Part shown: positions 1 through 5,398 of the stretch, in pieces | Numbering within the stretch: the first letter of the stretch is position 1 | Layout: each line of letters begins with the position of its first letter | Source of the DNA: Candidatus Methanophagales archaeon | Lineage (GTDB): Archaea; Halobacteriota; Syntropharchaeia; Alkanophagales; Methanospirareceae | DNA length: 5,398 bases | Assembly: GCA_030617585.1 (NCBI GenBank) | Contig: JAUWVD010000093.1 | Span: forward strand, 1-5,398 | Direction: 5' to 3' | Notes under the pieces: generated by a model | Databases searched by the model: none | What the model saw: the letters and a program-made list of their open reading frames with translations, nothing else | What the model was told of the DNA's origin: nothing | Made by a program: the position numbers and the translations under genes

Positions 1-2711
1 AGCACATACTCCATATAATCTTTAACCTCCTCGATATGCGTAATAAGGAATATCTGCCGGAACTTCTTCGATAGCTCATTCAGTGCAGTTATGATATTCC
101 GCTTCCGGAGCGCGTCCTGCGACCCGAAAATCTCATCGAGGATAATGAAATTAGTCTGAATCGCGCTCCGTTCAGAGACGACAGCGGAAATCGCAAGCCG
201 TAGACACAGATTCGCTAAGTCCTCCTCTCCGCCTGAGAACCGGTTTATCGCATACGGCGTCCCTTCGTCGTAGATGAACACATCGTAGTTCTCATCCAGC
301 TCCAACTTGCTGTATTTACCATCCGTTAACCGGCGCAGCATATCAGATGCGTAATCCGAAAGCATCGGCCGAATCATACCCACCATATACACCTTGAAGT
401 CGTTCATTAACCGCTCAAGCAAGCTGAGATACATTAGCTCTGTCTCTTCCTTCGCTTTATCCGCCAGTAACCGTTCCTGCTCCGCTATATCCGCCAGCAC
501 GTGCTCTATCTCCCTGCACACGTTCTCGAACTCATTCCTCTTCGCCATAAGCTTCAGCTTCATTTCGTTCAGTTCATTATTCTTGCGTTCGTAACCCGTC
601 TTCAGCGCAACAAACGCCATTTTATCAAACGCCAAATCATCCATCTGCCGCTTCAATGCCCTTATATCGGCTGCAATCTCGCGTTCCAACTCGCTAAGCA
701 GTTGCAAGTTATCTTTTACTTCTTTTGCTCGCTCTACCTCTGCTCGTAACCCGATTATCTCTCGATATATCACTTCAAGGTCTTTTAACGTGGCGATAAC
801 CGACTTGTAGACGTTAATATCGAACTCCACCGCCATAACAGGCGCCAAATCGGCATTTATCTGCTCCAATTCAGTGTTCCAGCGCACTAATTCACGCCGT
901 TCATGCGTTATCTTCAGCTCGAATTCCTTCTTCGCGCTAATTTTCTTATCAAGCTCGTTTAGCTTCGTGCTAACCGCTTTATAAACCTTCTCGTCAAATT
1001 CCACAACTTGAAAAGGCCTCAAAGCAGTTAAAATACGCGCCAATTCCACGCGCCATAAGTTCAATTCCTTTTCTTCCTGCTCTAGCTTTACGTCCAGTGC
1101 ACGCATCTCAGTCATCCGTGTATCCAGCTCATTCGCCACCTTATTATGTGTATCTTCCTCTCGCGTCTTAGAACCGAGTTCCTCCTTATTCTTCTTGTAT
1201 TCGTTATACTGTGTGTAATAATTCGCCTTCTTTGCTTCTATCTCATCATTCAGCTTATTTAGCAACGCTTCGTAATGCGAGCCCAATTGCCTCTCGCACA
1301 TCGGGCATTCGCCATCATGACCCAAAGCCACGATATTCTTCCTTTTCGTCATGCGCTCTTTTACATCATTCTTGAGTTTTAACGCAGACGATTTAAGTGC
1401 GCCGATAGAAGAAATTAAACTCTCCTTTTGCGTCCTTAGCCCTTCTAGCTTCTGTTTCGTCGTTTGCAACCGCTCCTTTAGCCCCGTAAATTCTTGCCGG
1501 TCTTCTATCAGCCGCTTTGTTCTCGTCTCTCGTGCCCCGATCTCCTGCATTGTCTTCTCTTTTTGTCTCGTTAATTCTAGCTTCTGCTGAAATCGCACTC
1601 TAAGCGCATCCAGCTCGTCTTTGTGCTGCGTCTGCGCTTCAAAGGCAGCGTCTACATCGTCAAATCCTGATAAATTAGTGGTCAAGACTTTTAGCTCGCC
1701 CTCTCGTCTCGTTATCTCTTGCGTGATTTTATCTTTACGTTTCAATAGCTCATGCTTCCGTTGATATCTTTCACGCAACACATCCAGCTCCTCCTTCTCC
1801 GCTCTAAACTGGAAATACTGGACCTCTTTATCCAGAAGACCATCAAGCCGTTTCTTCTTCGTCTGCAAATCCGTTAGCTCTTTCGCTTTCTCGTCTTTAC
1901 GCTTCTTCGTATTCTCTAGGTCACTTCTTCGTGCGCCCATAGTATTGCTCAATTCCATGTATCGCTCGTATTTCTTCGTTGCTGATTCCAGTTCCTCTTT
2001 CGCAACTGCGGTCTCTTTCTCTTTAGTTACCTTATCGGTTTCTAGCTCGTTTATACTCGGTATGAGCTTCTCTTTCTGCTTCTCCAGCTCTTCGTTCTTA
2101 CTTCTAAATACGTCTATCTTCTTTACGTTGTCTTTATCAACAGTTGCGGTTTTTATACCCTCTATCCGTTTCTCTTTACCTCGCTTATCCACCCGTATTG
2201 CCTCTATACTGTTTTCTATCCGCTCGATGCCGAGCATACGAAGCACGAGCTTTTTTCGCTCTGCTGCTTTCATTATTGATAGCGCGTTCAATTCCTTCTG
2301 TCGTGCGAAAACAGAAGTGAAGAAGGACTGGTAATCCATACCTATTCTAGCCTCTATGACTTCTGATACCTCGTCAGCGTTGTTTGTTATCTGTTTCCCA
2401 TTGATAACGAGACTTGCTTTAGGCGCTAAATTCTTGCCTGTCATCTCCCTTACTACACTATACGCATCACCGTCCAGCTCGAACTCTAAGGCAACGCGGC
2501 ATGATTCATTATGCGATGCGCCCTCCCGCTTTATAAGTTCTTTTGTTGTTCGTGCCGCATGATGCCCGAACAAGACCCAGCCGATCGACTCTATTAACGT
2601 CGTCTTCCCAACGCCGTTTAGACCTATAATGCCTATAACGCCATCTGGGATTTCAACATTAACGTTCTTATATTTACGGTAATTCCTCAGTGTTAGCGTC
2701 TTTAATAGCAT
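1..2711 (-). CDS. rad50: DNA double-strand break repair ATPase Rad50 (3' end cut by window edge)
   Basis: Rad50 is the SMC-like ATPase that works with the nuclease Mre11 to tether and resect DNA double-strand breaks. The frame is open for 903 codons from an ATG at 2711 and runs off the left edge. All landmarks are present in order: Walker A GLNGVGKTT (residues 30-38), Q-loop Gln138 in ARQKEL, a long charged coiled coil (about 180-460), zinc hook CPMC (469-472), a returning coiled coil (about 480-760), ABC signature FSGGEED (Ser826), Walker B with Asp859-Glu860 (LDEIFG), and the H-loop His892. Archaeal Rad50 proteins are often about 880-1000 residues, so only the last few residues should be missing. 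The start fits the family, whose N-terminus begins almost immediately with the first beta strand. Upstream lies a pseudogene rather than mre11; herA or nurA is not visible. The hook argues against bacterial RecN or a true SMC. Identification is very secure. Confidence 0.97.
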   Translation of the reverse strand, partial: MLLKTLTLRNYRKYKNVNVEIPDGVIGIIGLNGVGKTTLIESIGWVLFGHHAARTTKELIKREGASHNESCRVALEFELDGDAYSVVREMTGKNLAPKASLVINGKQITNNADEVSEVIEARIGMDYQSFFTSVFARQKELNALSIMKAAERKKLVLRMLGIERIENSIEAIRVDKRGKEKRIEGIKTATVDKDNVKKIDVFRSKNEELEKQKEKLIPSINELETDKVTKEKETAVAKEELESATKKYERYMELSNTMGARRSDLENTKKRKDEKAKELTDLQTKKKRLDGLLDKEVQYFQFRAEKEELDVLRERYQRKHELLKRKDKITQEITRREGELKVLTTNLSGFDDVDAAFEAQTQHKDELDALRVRFQQKLELTRQKEKTMQEIGARETRTKRLIEDRQEFTGLKERLQTTKQKLEGLRTQKESLISSIGALKSSALKLKNDVKERMTKRKNIVALGHDGECPMCERQLGSHYEALLNKLNDEIEAKKANYYTQYNEYKKNKEELGSKTREEDTHNKVANELDTRMTEMRALDVKLEQEEKELNLWRVELARILTALRPFQVVEFDEKVYKAVSTKLNELDKKISAKKEFELKITHERRELVRWNTELEQINADLAPVMAVEFDINVYKSVIATLKDLEVIYREIIGLRAEVERAKEVKDNLQLLSELEREIAADIRALKRQMDDLAFDKMAFVALKTGYERKNNELNEMKLKLMAKRNEFENVCREIEHVLADIAEQERLLADKAKEETELMYLSLLERLMNDFKVYMVGMIRPMLSDYASDMLRRLTDGKYSKLELDENYDVFIYDEGTPYAINRFSGGEEDLANLCLRLAISAVVSERSAIQTNFIILDEIFGSQDALRKRNIITALNELSKKFRQIFLITHIEEVKDYMEYV

Positions 2712-2739
2712 ATCTATATATTCATAACAATTCTTTGTG

Positions 2740-2748
2740 TAATAAGTT
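2740..2748 (-). promoter_or_regulatory. possible TATA box of rad50
   Basis: On the minus strand an A-run followed by CTTATTA is centred about 32 nt upstream of the rad50 ATG. This would place transcription start a few bases before the start codon and give a nearly leaderless mRNA. No Shine-Dalgarno sequence is seen between it and the ATG. A second AT-rich stretch (ATATATA, about 2715-2722) is too close to the ATG to be the TATA box of this start. The match is weak, and rad50 could instead be read through from the upstream gene. Confidence 0.3.
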
Positions 2749-2784
2749 TTTACCCGCTTCCAGGCTTTATGAGGTGCATTAGTT

Positions 2785-3096
2785 TCAGGTAAACTTATAT
2801 TTTATACATCCGTGAGGGCGATGAAAATACTCTGTCTCATTCAATCCCGCATTCTTCATACTATCACGGTAAAACACAAAAACCTCATTCGGCTCCATCG
2901 GTACGTCAAGGATGATTTCAACTTGTTCATATTTGTTTGCAGAGCATACTAAGCTACCTATAACCTCTGCATCTTTTGGAATGGGGACATCCACCGATAG
3001 GTTACTTGGAAGCTCGCCTGGTAGGATGGTAACAGGTTTACTCGACGTGAATACGGCATCACTGTGCTTACAGCCGTAGAACCAAAAGGAGATATT
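2785..3096 (-). pseudogene. truncated partial copy of the exported-protein gene (3128-4084)
   Basis: This open frame of about 103 codons lies between two in-frame stops. It matches residues 71-142 of the exported protein just upstream, with blocks such as ILPGELPSNLSV, IILDVPMEPNEV and FYRDS conserved. It has no ATG near its beginning. The only plausible start is a GTG at 2994, which lies inside the conserved block and would remove its first part. It lacks the signal peptide, the second half of the first domain and the whole second domain, and it ends after a divergent tail (KYKFT). The DNA shared with the parent gene is about 86% identical without gaps. I read it as the remnant of a tandem duplication. 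A short expressed protein of about 69 residues from the GTG cannot be excluded, but without a secretion signal it would not reach the parent's location. Confidence 0.75.
2834..3042. repeat. duplicated segment, copy 1 (partner 3666-3874)
   Basis: This 209-base segment aligns without gaps to 3666-3874 at a constant offset of 832 bases. By hand count there are 29 differences, giving about 86% identity. The longest unbroken match is about 37 bases (2881-2917). It covers the first half of domain 1 of the exported protein. Similarity fades sharply beyond both ends. Confidence 0.9.
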
Positions 3097-3127
3097 TCAG
3101 ATATTTAGAGAGAAGACTAAAGAAATA

Positions 3128-4084
3128 TCATACGGCATATACCATTAAATAGAGGAACCGTTTATTCTCTCGTCCCGCTTCGCTAATTAATAGAAGGCCT
3201 GACCAAGGATCATCAAGCTCATCATTAAATATCCAGGTACTCCAGGCAAAAGAAGCACTCATTCCATCCTCTTTTAACGCCCAACCGGCTCCTAGGAGTT
3301 GTTCCTGATAATGAGTGCTTAATTCGCTTACGTTTTGTTCAGTCTCTATGGTTGCTTCTGACTGCCACCGACCTTCGCCACCACCGGAACCTCTACTTCT
3401 CAGAATAGCACCTTCCGGAGGTTTTAGCGGAGGTAATATTTCCGCTCTATCATCCCAGGATGGTCCATAAAAACGTTCCGTGCAGAGTCCAGTTCCTGGA
3501 TCGGTATCCAAGTCTAATCTTACATCTGATACATTTCCCTCTTCTGTGGCTAAACTATCTGCGGTTATCTGCAGAGAAGGCCCTTTACCTTCATACCGGC
3601 AGAAGATAACATCTTCAGGCGTAGTAGATACAAATCCGCTTTCCTCATGGGGATAAAAGCCTTCAGTCTCATTCCATCCGGCATTCTTCAGACTATCACG
3701 GTAAAACTCGATAACCTCATTCGGCTCCATCGGTACGTCAAGGATGATTTTAACTCGCTTATATGTGCCCTCAGACCGTATTAAGCTACCTATAACATCT
3801 GTATCACTTGGAATGGGGACCTCCACCGATAGATTACTTGGCAGCTCACCCGGTAGGATGACAACAGGTTTACTTTGGAGATAGCTGGGATATGTCAACA
3901 TGCGCTCTACAAAGCGAAGAAGTTCTGCAGAAGAATTAATATCAGAGCTGTTTTGTACGGACATTGATATAATTGGGGAAGGCTCTGGGGCTTCATTGAG
4001 TGGAGAAGAAGCAACACTGCCTACTACCCCGAAGAAGATAAAGATCAAAACTACACTTACCGTCGTTAACCAACTTTTTCTCAT
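3128..4084 (-). CDS. exported two-domain protein of unknown function
   Basis: I do not recognise a named family. From the ATG at 4084 the product is 318 residues. Residues 1-27 form a signal peptide: MRK, a hydrophobic stretch of about 18 residues, then a small-residue SVASS cleavage region with no lipobox cysteine. A low-complexity Pro/Ser linker follows. Residues about 80-195 and 215-318 look like two copies of one domain. Each has a proline-rich lead (VPIPSDTDVIGS; PPLKPPEGAILRS), a strand, a helix ending in FYRDSLKNAGW or HYQEQLLGAGW, then beta strands. Six N-X-S/T sequons suit a glycosylated archaeal surface protein. The frame extends to an ATG at 4216, but that adds 44 unlikely residues before the signal peptide and overlaps the divergent gene. 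The TATA box at 4107-4113 also supports 4084. A truncated copy lies downstream. The role may be cell-surface or binding, but this is inference. Confidence 0.85.
   Translation of the reverse strand: MRKSWLTTVSVVLIFIFFGVVGSVASSPLNEAPEPSPIISMSVQNSSDINSSAELLRFVERMLTYPSYLQSKPVVILPGELPSNLSVEVPIPSDTDVIGSLIRSEGTYKRVKIILDVPMEPNEVIEFYRDSLKNAGWNETEGFYPHEESGFVSTTPEDVIFCRYEGKGPSLQITADSLATEEGNVSDVRLDLDTDPGTGLCTERFYGPSWDDRAEILPPLKPPEGAILRSRGSGGGEGRWQSEATIETEQNVSELSTHYQEQLLGAGWALKEDGMSASFAWSTWIFNDELDDPWSGLLLISEAGRENKRFLYLMVYAV
3666..3874. repeat. duplicated segment, copy 2, inside the intact gene (partner 2834-3042)
   Basis: This is the intact partner of the duplicated segment and encodes residues about 71-140 of the exported protein. 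It has no gaps relative to copy 1. Differences are spread along the length and cluster around 3753-3782, where the protein differs as well (RSEGTYKR against CSANKYEQ). Confidence 0.9.
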
Positions 4085-4106
4085 TGTATTATCGTACGTT
4101 TCAGAG

Positions 4107-4113
4107 TATAAAG
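4107..4113 (-). promoter_or_regulatory. TATA box for the exported-protein gene
   Basis: The minus strand reads CTTTATA here, centred about 26 nt upstream of the ATG at 4084, with a purine-containing stretch (AAAAAGCT) just before it that could serve as a BRE. In archaea the TATA centre sits about 26 nt before the transcription start, so the message would begin at or next to the ATG (leaderless). No Shine-Dalgarno sequence is seen before the ATG, which fits. This helps choose 4084 over the upstream in-frame ATG at 4216. Confidence 0.5.
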
Positions 4114-4175
4114 AGCTTTTTGGTTTTTCATTAATAATTTTATGGTCATACACGCACAAATATCTCTCAGCAATA

Positions 4176-4190
4176 CAAATAAAGATATAA
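4176..4190 (+). promoter_or_regulatory. possible TATA region for the 109-residue gene
   Basis: This AT-rich stretch (CAAATAAAGATATAA) lies about 15-28 nt upstream of the ATG at 4204. Its AAATAAA part is centred about 24 nt upstream, close to the distance expected for a leaderless archaeal message. There is no clear Shine-Dalgarno sequence. The 119-base gap between the two divergent starts (4085-4203) would hold both promoters and could be a shared control region. Confidence 0.3.
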
Positions 4191-4203
4191 CCAAACCAGA
4201 ACA

Positions 4204-4533
4204 ATGACACTCCCAAACGAAGTTAAAGAGAGATTAGAAGAAGTGATCAACGATTGGCTCTTGGGATTCGATGAGATAGCGGAATCGGAATCCCATTTTT
4301 TAGATGCCGTAGGGCTAGAGCCAAAGCTTGAGACCTTGCTGAGCTATACTATTGGCGTATTGGACTCTATTGTCGGCGGCTATATCCATTGTTTATATAA
4401 CCGTGGAATGACAGAGGAGGAGGATGCGGAACTGATCGAACTGCTACAAGGAAAAATGCCAGAGCTTGAGCAGAAATTCAAACTGTTTCTCAAGAGCGAA
4501 GAACAAGAAAGAATAATAATCGGACGCAGATGA
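4204..4533 (+). CDS. small acidic helical protein of unknown function
   Basis: The gene encodes 109 residues that I do not recognise. The product has no signal peptide or clear membrane span, so it is probably cytoplasmic. It is strongly acidic (about 24 Asp/Glu against 11 Lys/Arg) and looks almost entirely helical: an N-terminal amphipathic helix (about 4-30), a more hydrophobic central helix around LLSYTIGVLDSIVGGYIHCL (about 45-64), then a charged C-terminal helix rich in Glu and Leu. A three-helix bundle or oligomerising adaptor is a guess from composition only. It is transcribed divergently from the exported-protein gene across 119 bases. Its last codons and stop (Gly-Arg-Arg-stop) lie inside a CGCAGAT repeat, so the original C-terminus may have differed. 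The frame is well formed and lies on the opposite strand to its neighbours with no better competing frame, so I take it as real. Confidence 0.7.
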   Translation: MTLPNEVKERLEEVINDWLLGFDEIAESESHFLDAVGLEPKLETLLSYTIGVLDSIVGGYIHCLYNRGMTEEEDAELIELLQGKMPELEQKFKLFLKSEEQERIIIGRR

Positions 4534-4610
4534 TCGCAGATTATCAGGATTTTAAGTACAAAAAAGCATAATTTCTAACTAAAATTAATTATTGACATAG
4601 ATTAACACAA

Positions 4611-4643
4611 CACTTTTTCTTTTTTACAAAAAGAAAACCTGTG
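4611..4643 (+). terminator. hairpin with T-rich run downstream of the 109-residue gene
   Basis: TTTTCTTTTT (4615-4624) pairs perfectly with AAAAAGAAAA (4628-4637) around a 3-base loop. CAC and GTG (4611-4613 and 4641-4643) can extend the stem across a small bulge. The T5-C-T6 run (4614-4625) is the kind of U-rich tract at which archaeal RNA polymerase terminates. It lies about 80 bases after the stop at 4533. Confidence 0.5.
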
Positions 4644-4645
4644 CT

Positions 4646-4672
4646 AAAAGAAAAACAAATATAAGTTCTTTT
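4646..4672. repeat. second hairpin of the intergenic element
   Basis: AAAAGAA (4646-4652) pairs with TTCTTTT (4666-4672) around a 13-base loop. It is short and AT-only apart from one G-C pair, so it is weak alone. It is listed because it repeats the same AAAAGAA arm motif as its two neighbours. Confidence 0.35.
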
Positions 4673-4675
4673 GGT

Positions 4676-4702
4676 AAAGCTTTTCTTTCTAAGAAAAGGT
4701 TT
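4676..4702. repeat. third hairpin of the intergenic element
   Basis: CTTTTCTT (4680-4687) pairs perfectly with AAGAAAAG (4691-4698) around a TCT loop. After one G-G mismatch three more A-T pairs extend it (4676-4678 with 4700-4702). The arms again use the AAGAAAA/TTTTCTT motif. Confidence 0.45.
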
Positions 4703-4743
4703 GTGGAAATCTGTGTAATCTTGTGGTTATAAAAAGTAGCTAA

Positions 4744-4766
4744 ACAAAAAAACAACCCAAAAATGA
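4744..4766 (-). terminator. T-rich terminator of the dehydrogenase gene
   Basis: Immediately after the TAG stop (4768-4770) the minus strand carries two T-runs (T5, then T7) separated by GGGTTG, without a needed hairpin. Such oligo-T tracts are sufficient for intrinsic termination in archaea. The position directly at the gene end and the convergent layout support this. Confidence 0.5.
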
Positions 4767-4767
4767 C

Positions 4768-5398
4768 CTAGCCGCCCATCTTCATCGTACTAACAATCGC
4801 ATCGCCGACCTCGCTCATCTTCGAGTTACCGCCGAGGTCATACGTTCTCACCTTCCCTTCACGTAGGACCGTTTCAATCGCATTAATAACTTTTTCCGAT
4901 GCGCTCTTCTCGCCAACGGACTCTAAAAGCATAGCACCAGCCCAAATAGTCGCTATCGGATTTGAAACGCCTTTACCCTTATATTTCGGCGCTGAGCCAT
5001 GAATAGGCTCGAACATGGATACGCCATCGGGATTGATGTTCCCGCCAGGTGCAAGACCCAACCCGCCCTGTATCATCGCACCGAGGTCCGTGATAATATC
5101 GCCAAACATGTTCGGAGCGACAATGACCTGATACCATTCGGGATTCTTAACGAGCCACATGCATAGTGCATCGACGAAATTGAAATTGGTCTCTATCTCC
5201 GGATATCCACGTGCAACTTCGTTAAATACTACTCGCCAGAACCCGTAGCCGTGTGTCAGCACGTTCGCCTTATCCACACTCGTCACCTTATTCTTACCCT
5301 GCGCACGTGCAAGCTCAAAGGCGTACTTCATCACTCGCTCGCAGCCCTCTCGCGTCAGGATACCTATTTGATACGCAAGCTCATCCGAATCGGTCTCG
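4768..5398 (-). CDS. leuB: isopropylmalate/isocitrate dehydrogenase family enzyme (5' part beyond window)
   Basis: These enzymes oxidatively decarboxylate a 2-hydroxy acid with NAD(P)+ and Mg2+; 3-isopropylmalate dehydrogenase does this in leucine synthesis. The frame holds 210 codons and runs off the right edge, so the usual N-terminal 140 or so residues of a roughly 350-residue protein are missing. GTG and ATG codons near 5331-5334 are internal, because the conserved sequence continues upstream (ELAYQIGILTREG). Visible landmarks are the catalytic Lys in VDKANVL (5269-5271) and the metal and catalytic Asp residues in FVDAL (5170-5172) and FGDIITD (5098-5100, 5086-5088). They also include the nucleotide-binding stretch FEPIHGSAPKY and NPIATIWAGAMLL. 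The substrate-specifying residues lie in the missing part, so isocitrate, homoisocitrate or tartrate-type activity is possible; the symbol is the best guess. The Lys-Tyr after HGSAP is unusual for LeuB and typical of NADP enzymes. The gene is convergent with the 109-residue gene. Confidence 0.9.
   Translation of the reverse strand, partial: ETDSDELAYQIGILTREGCERVMKYAFELARAQGKNKVTSVDKANVLTHGYGFWRVVFNEVARGYPEIETNFNFVDALCMWLVKNPEWYQVIVAPNMFGDIITDLGAMIQGGLGLAPGGNINPDGVSMFEPIHGSAPKYKGKGVSNPIATIWAGAMLLESVGEKSASEKVINAIETVLREGKVRTYDLGGNSKMSEVGDAIVSTMKMGG

Larger units (their letters stand above)
4521..4730. repeat. hairpin-rich element bounded by imperfect inverted CAGATTA-type repeats
   Basis: The left end holds a near-perfect tandem 10-mer: CGCAGATGAT at 4525-4534, then CGCAGATTAT at 4535-4544. 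The right end (about 4706-4726, AAATCTGTGTAATCTTGTGG) is its imperfect inverted counterpart: the reverse complement of the left reads AAATCCTGATAATCTGCG. A related string (ACATAGATTAACACA) lies at about 4595-4609. Three consecutive hairpins sit between the ends. No coding sequence is visible. It could be a miniature mobile element, an intergenic repeat family or a structured transcript end; a copy number in the genome is needed to decide. Confidence 0.5.

Noticed and set aside
394..2562. Several plus-strand open frames of 66-129 codons (394-594, 501-749, 1351-1590, 1945-2334, 2356-2562)
   Set aside because: They lie antisense to rad50, are Ser/Phe/Leu-rich mirror translations of Glu/Lys-rich coiled coil, and show no motif or start signal.
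3900..4190. Plus-strand open frame of 96 codons
   Set aside because: It is antisense to the signal peptide end of the exported protein and crosses the divergent promoter region; there is no coding signature.
4085..4216. Longer start (ATG at 4216) for the exported protein
   Set aside because: It would put 44 residues before a textbook signal peptide, overlap the start of the divergent gene and ignore the well-placed TATA box at 4107-4113.
4644..4702. AAAAGAAA/TTTTCTTT arrays as a CRISPR array
   Set aside because: There are no regular repeat units with unique spacers; the arms are short, inverted and homopurine.
4534..4767. A tRNA or other known RNA gene in the convergent gap
   Set aside because: The hairpins are A/T-only with tiny loops; there is no cloverleaf, T-loop motif or other recognisable RNA family signature.
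5329..5334. GTG/ATG as the start of the dehydrogenase
   Set aside because: The frame continues upstream to the window edge with family-like sequence (ELAYQIGILTREG), and a start here would lose the N-terminal half of the fold.

Overview
The window looks archaeal, most likely a mesophilic euryarchaeon. A methanogen or anaerobic-methanotroph-type lineage is a guess, since no marker gene is present. The evidence is a Rad50 of archaeal length with a CPMC zinc hook, a TATA-like box about 26 nt upstream of a start codon that has no Shine-Dalgarno sequence, T-rich gene ends typical of archaeal termination, and an exported protein rich in N-glycosylation sequons. No rRNA, tRNA, CRISPR array, transposase or phage gene was seen.

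Layout. (1) Positions 1-2711, minus strand: almost all of a Rad50 double-strand-break repair ATPase, cut by the left edge just after its H-loop. (2) Positions 2785-3096, minus strand: a truncated, signal-less copy of part of the next gene, about 86% identical to it over 209 gap-free bases. (3) Positions 3128-4084, minus strand: a 318-residue exported protein of unknown function that appears to hold two related domains of about 100 residues. (4) Positions 4204-4533, plus strand: a divergent, acidic, helical 109-residue protein of unknown function. (5) Positions 4534-4767: an AT-rich convergent intergenic region with three consecutive hairpins, flanked by imperfect inverted CAGATTA-type repeats. 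The left repeat supplies the stop codon of the 109-residue gene. (6) Positions 4768-5398, minus strand: the C-terminal 60% or so of an isopropylmalate/isocitrate dehydrogenase family enzyme, cut by the right edge.

The genes do not form an obvious pathway. Rad50 is not directly preceded by mre11, which is its usual archaeal upstream neighbour; what lies downstream is out of view. The dehydrogenase is central or amino-acid metabolism. The most distinctive parts are the exported two-domain protein with its decaying partial duplicate, and the hairpin-rich inverted-repeat element. I found no convincing new multi-gene system; the divergent pair at 3128-4533 is the best candidate for uncharacterised biology.
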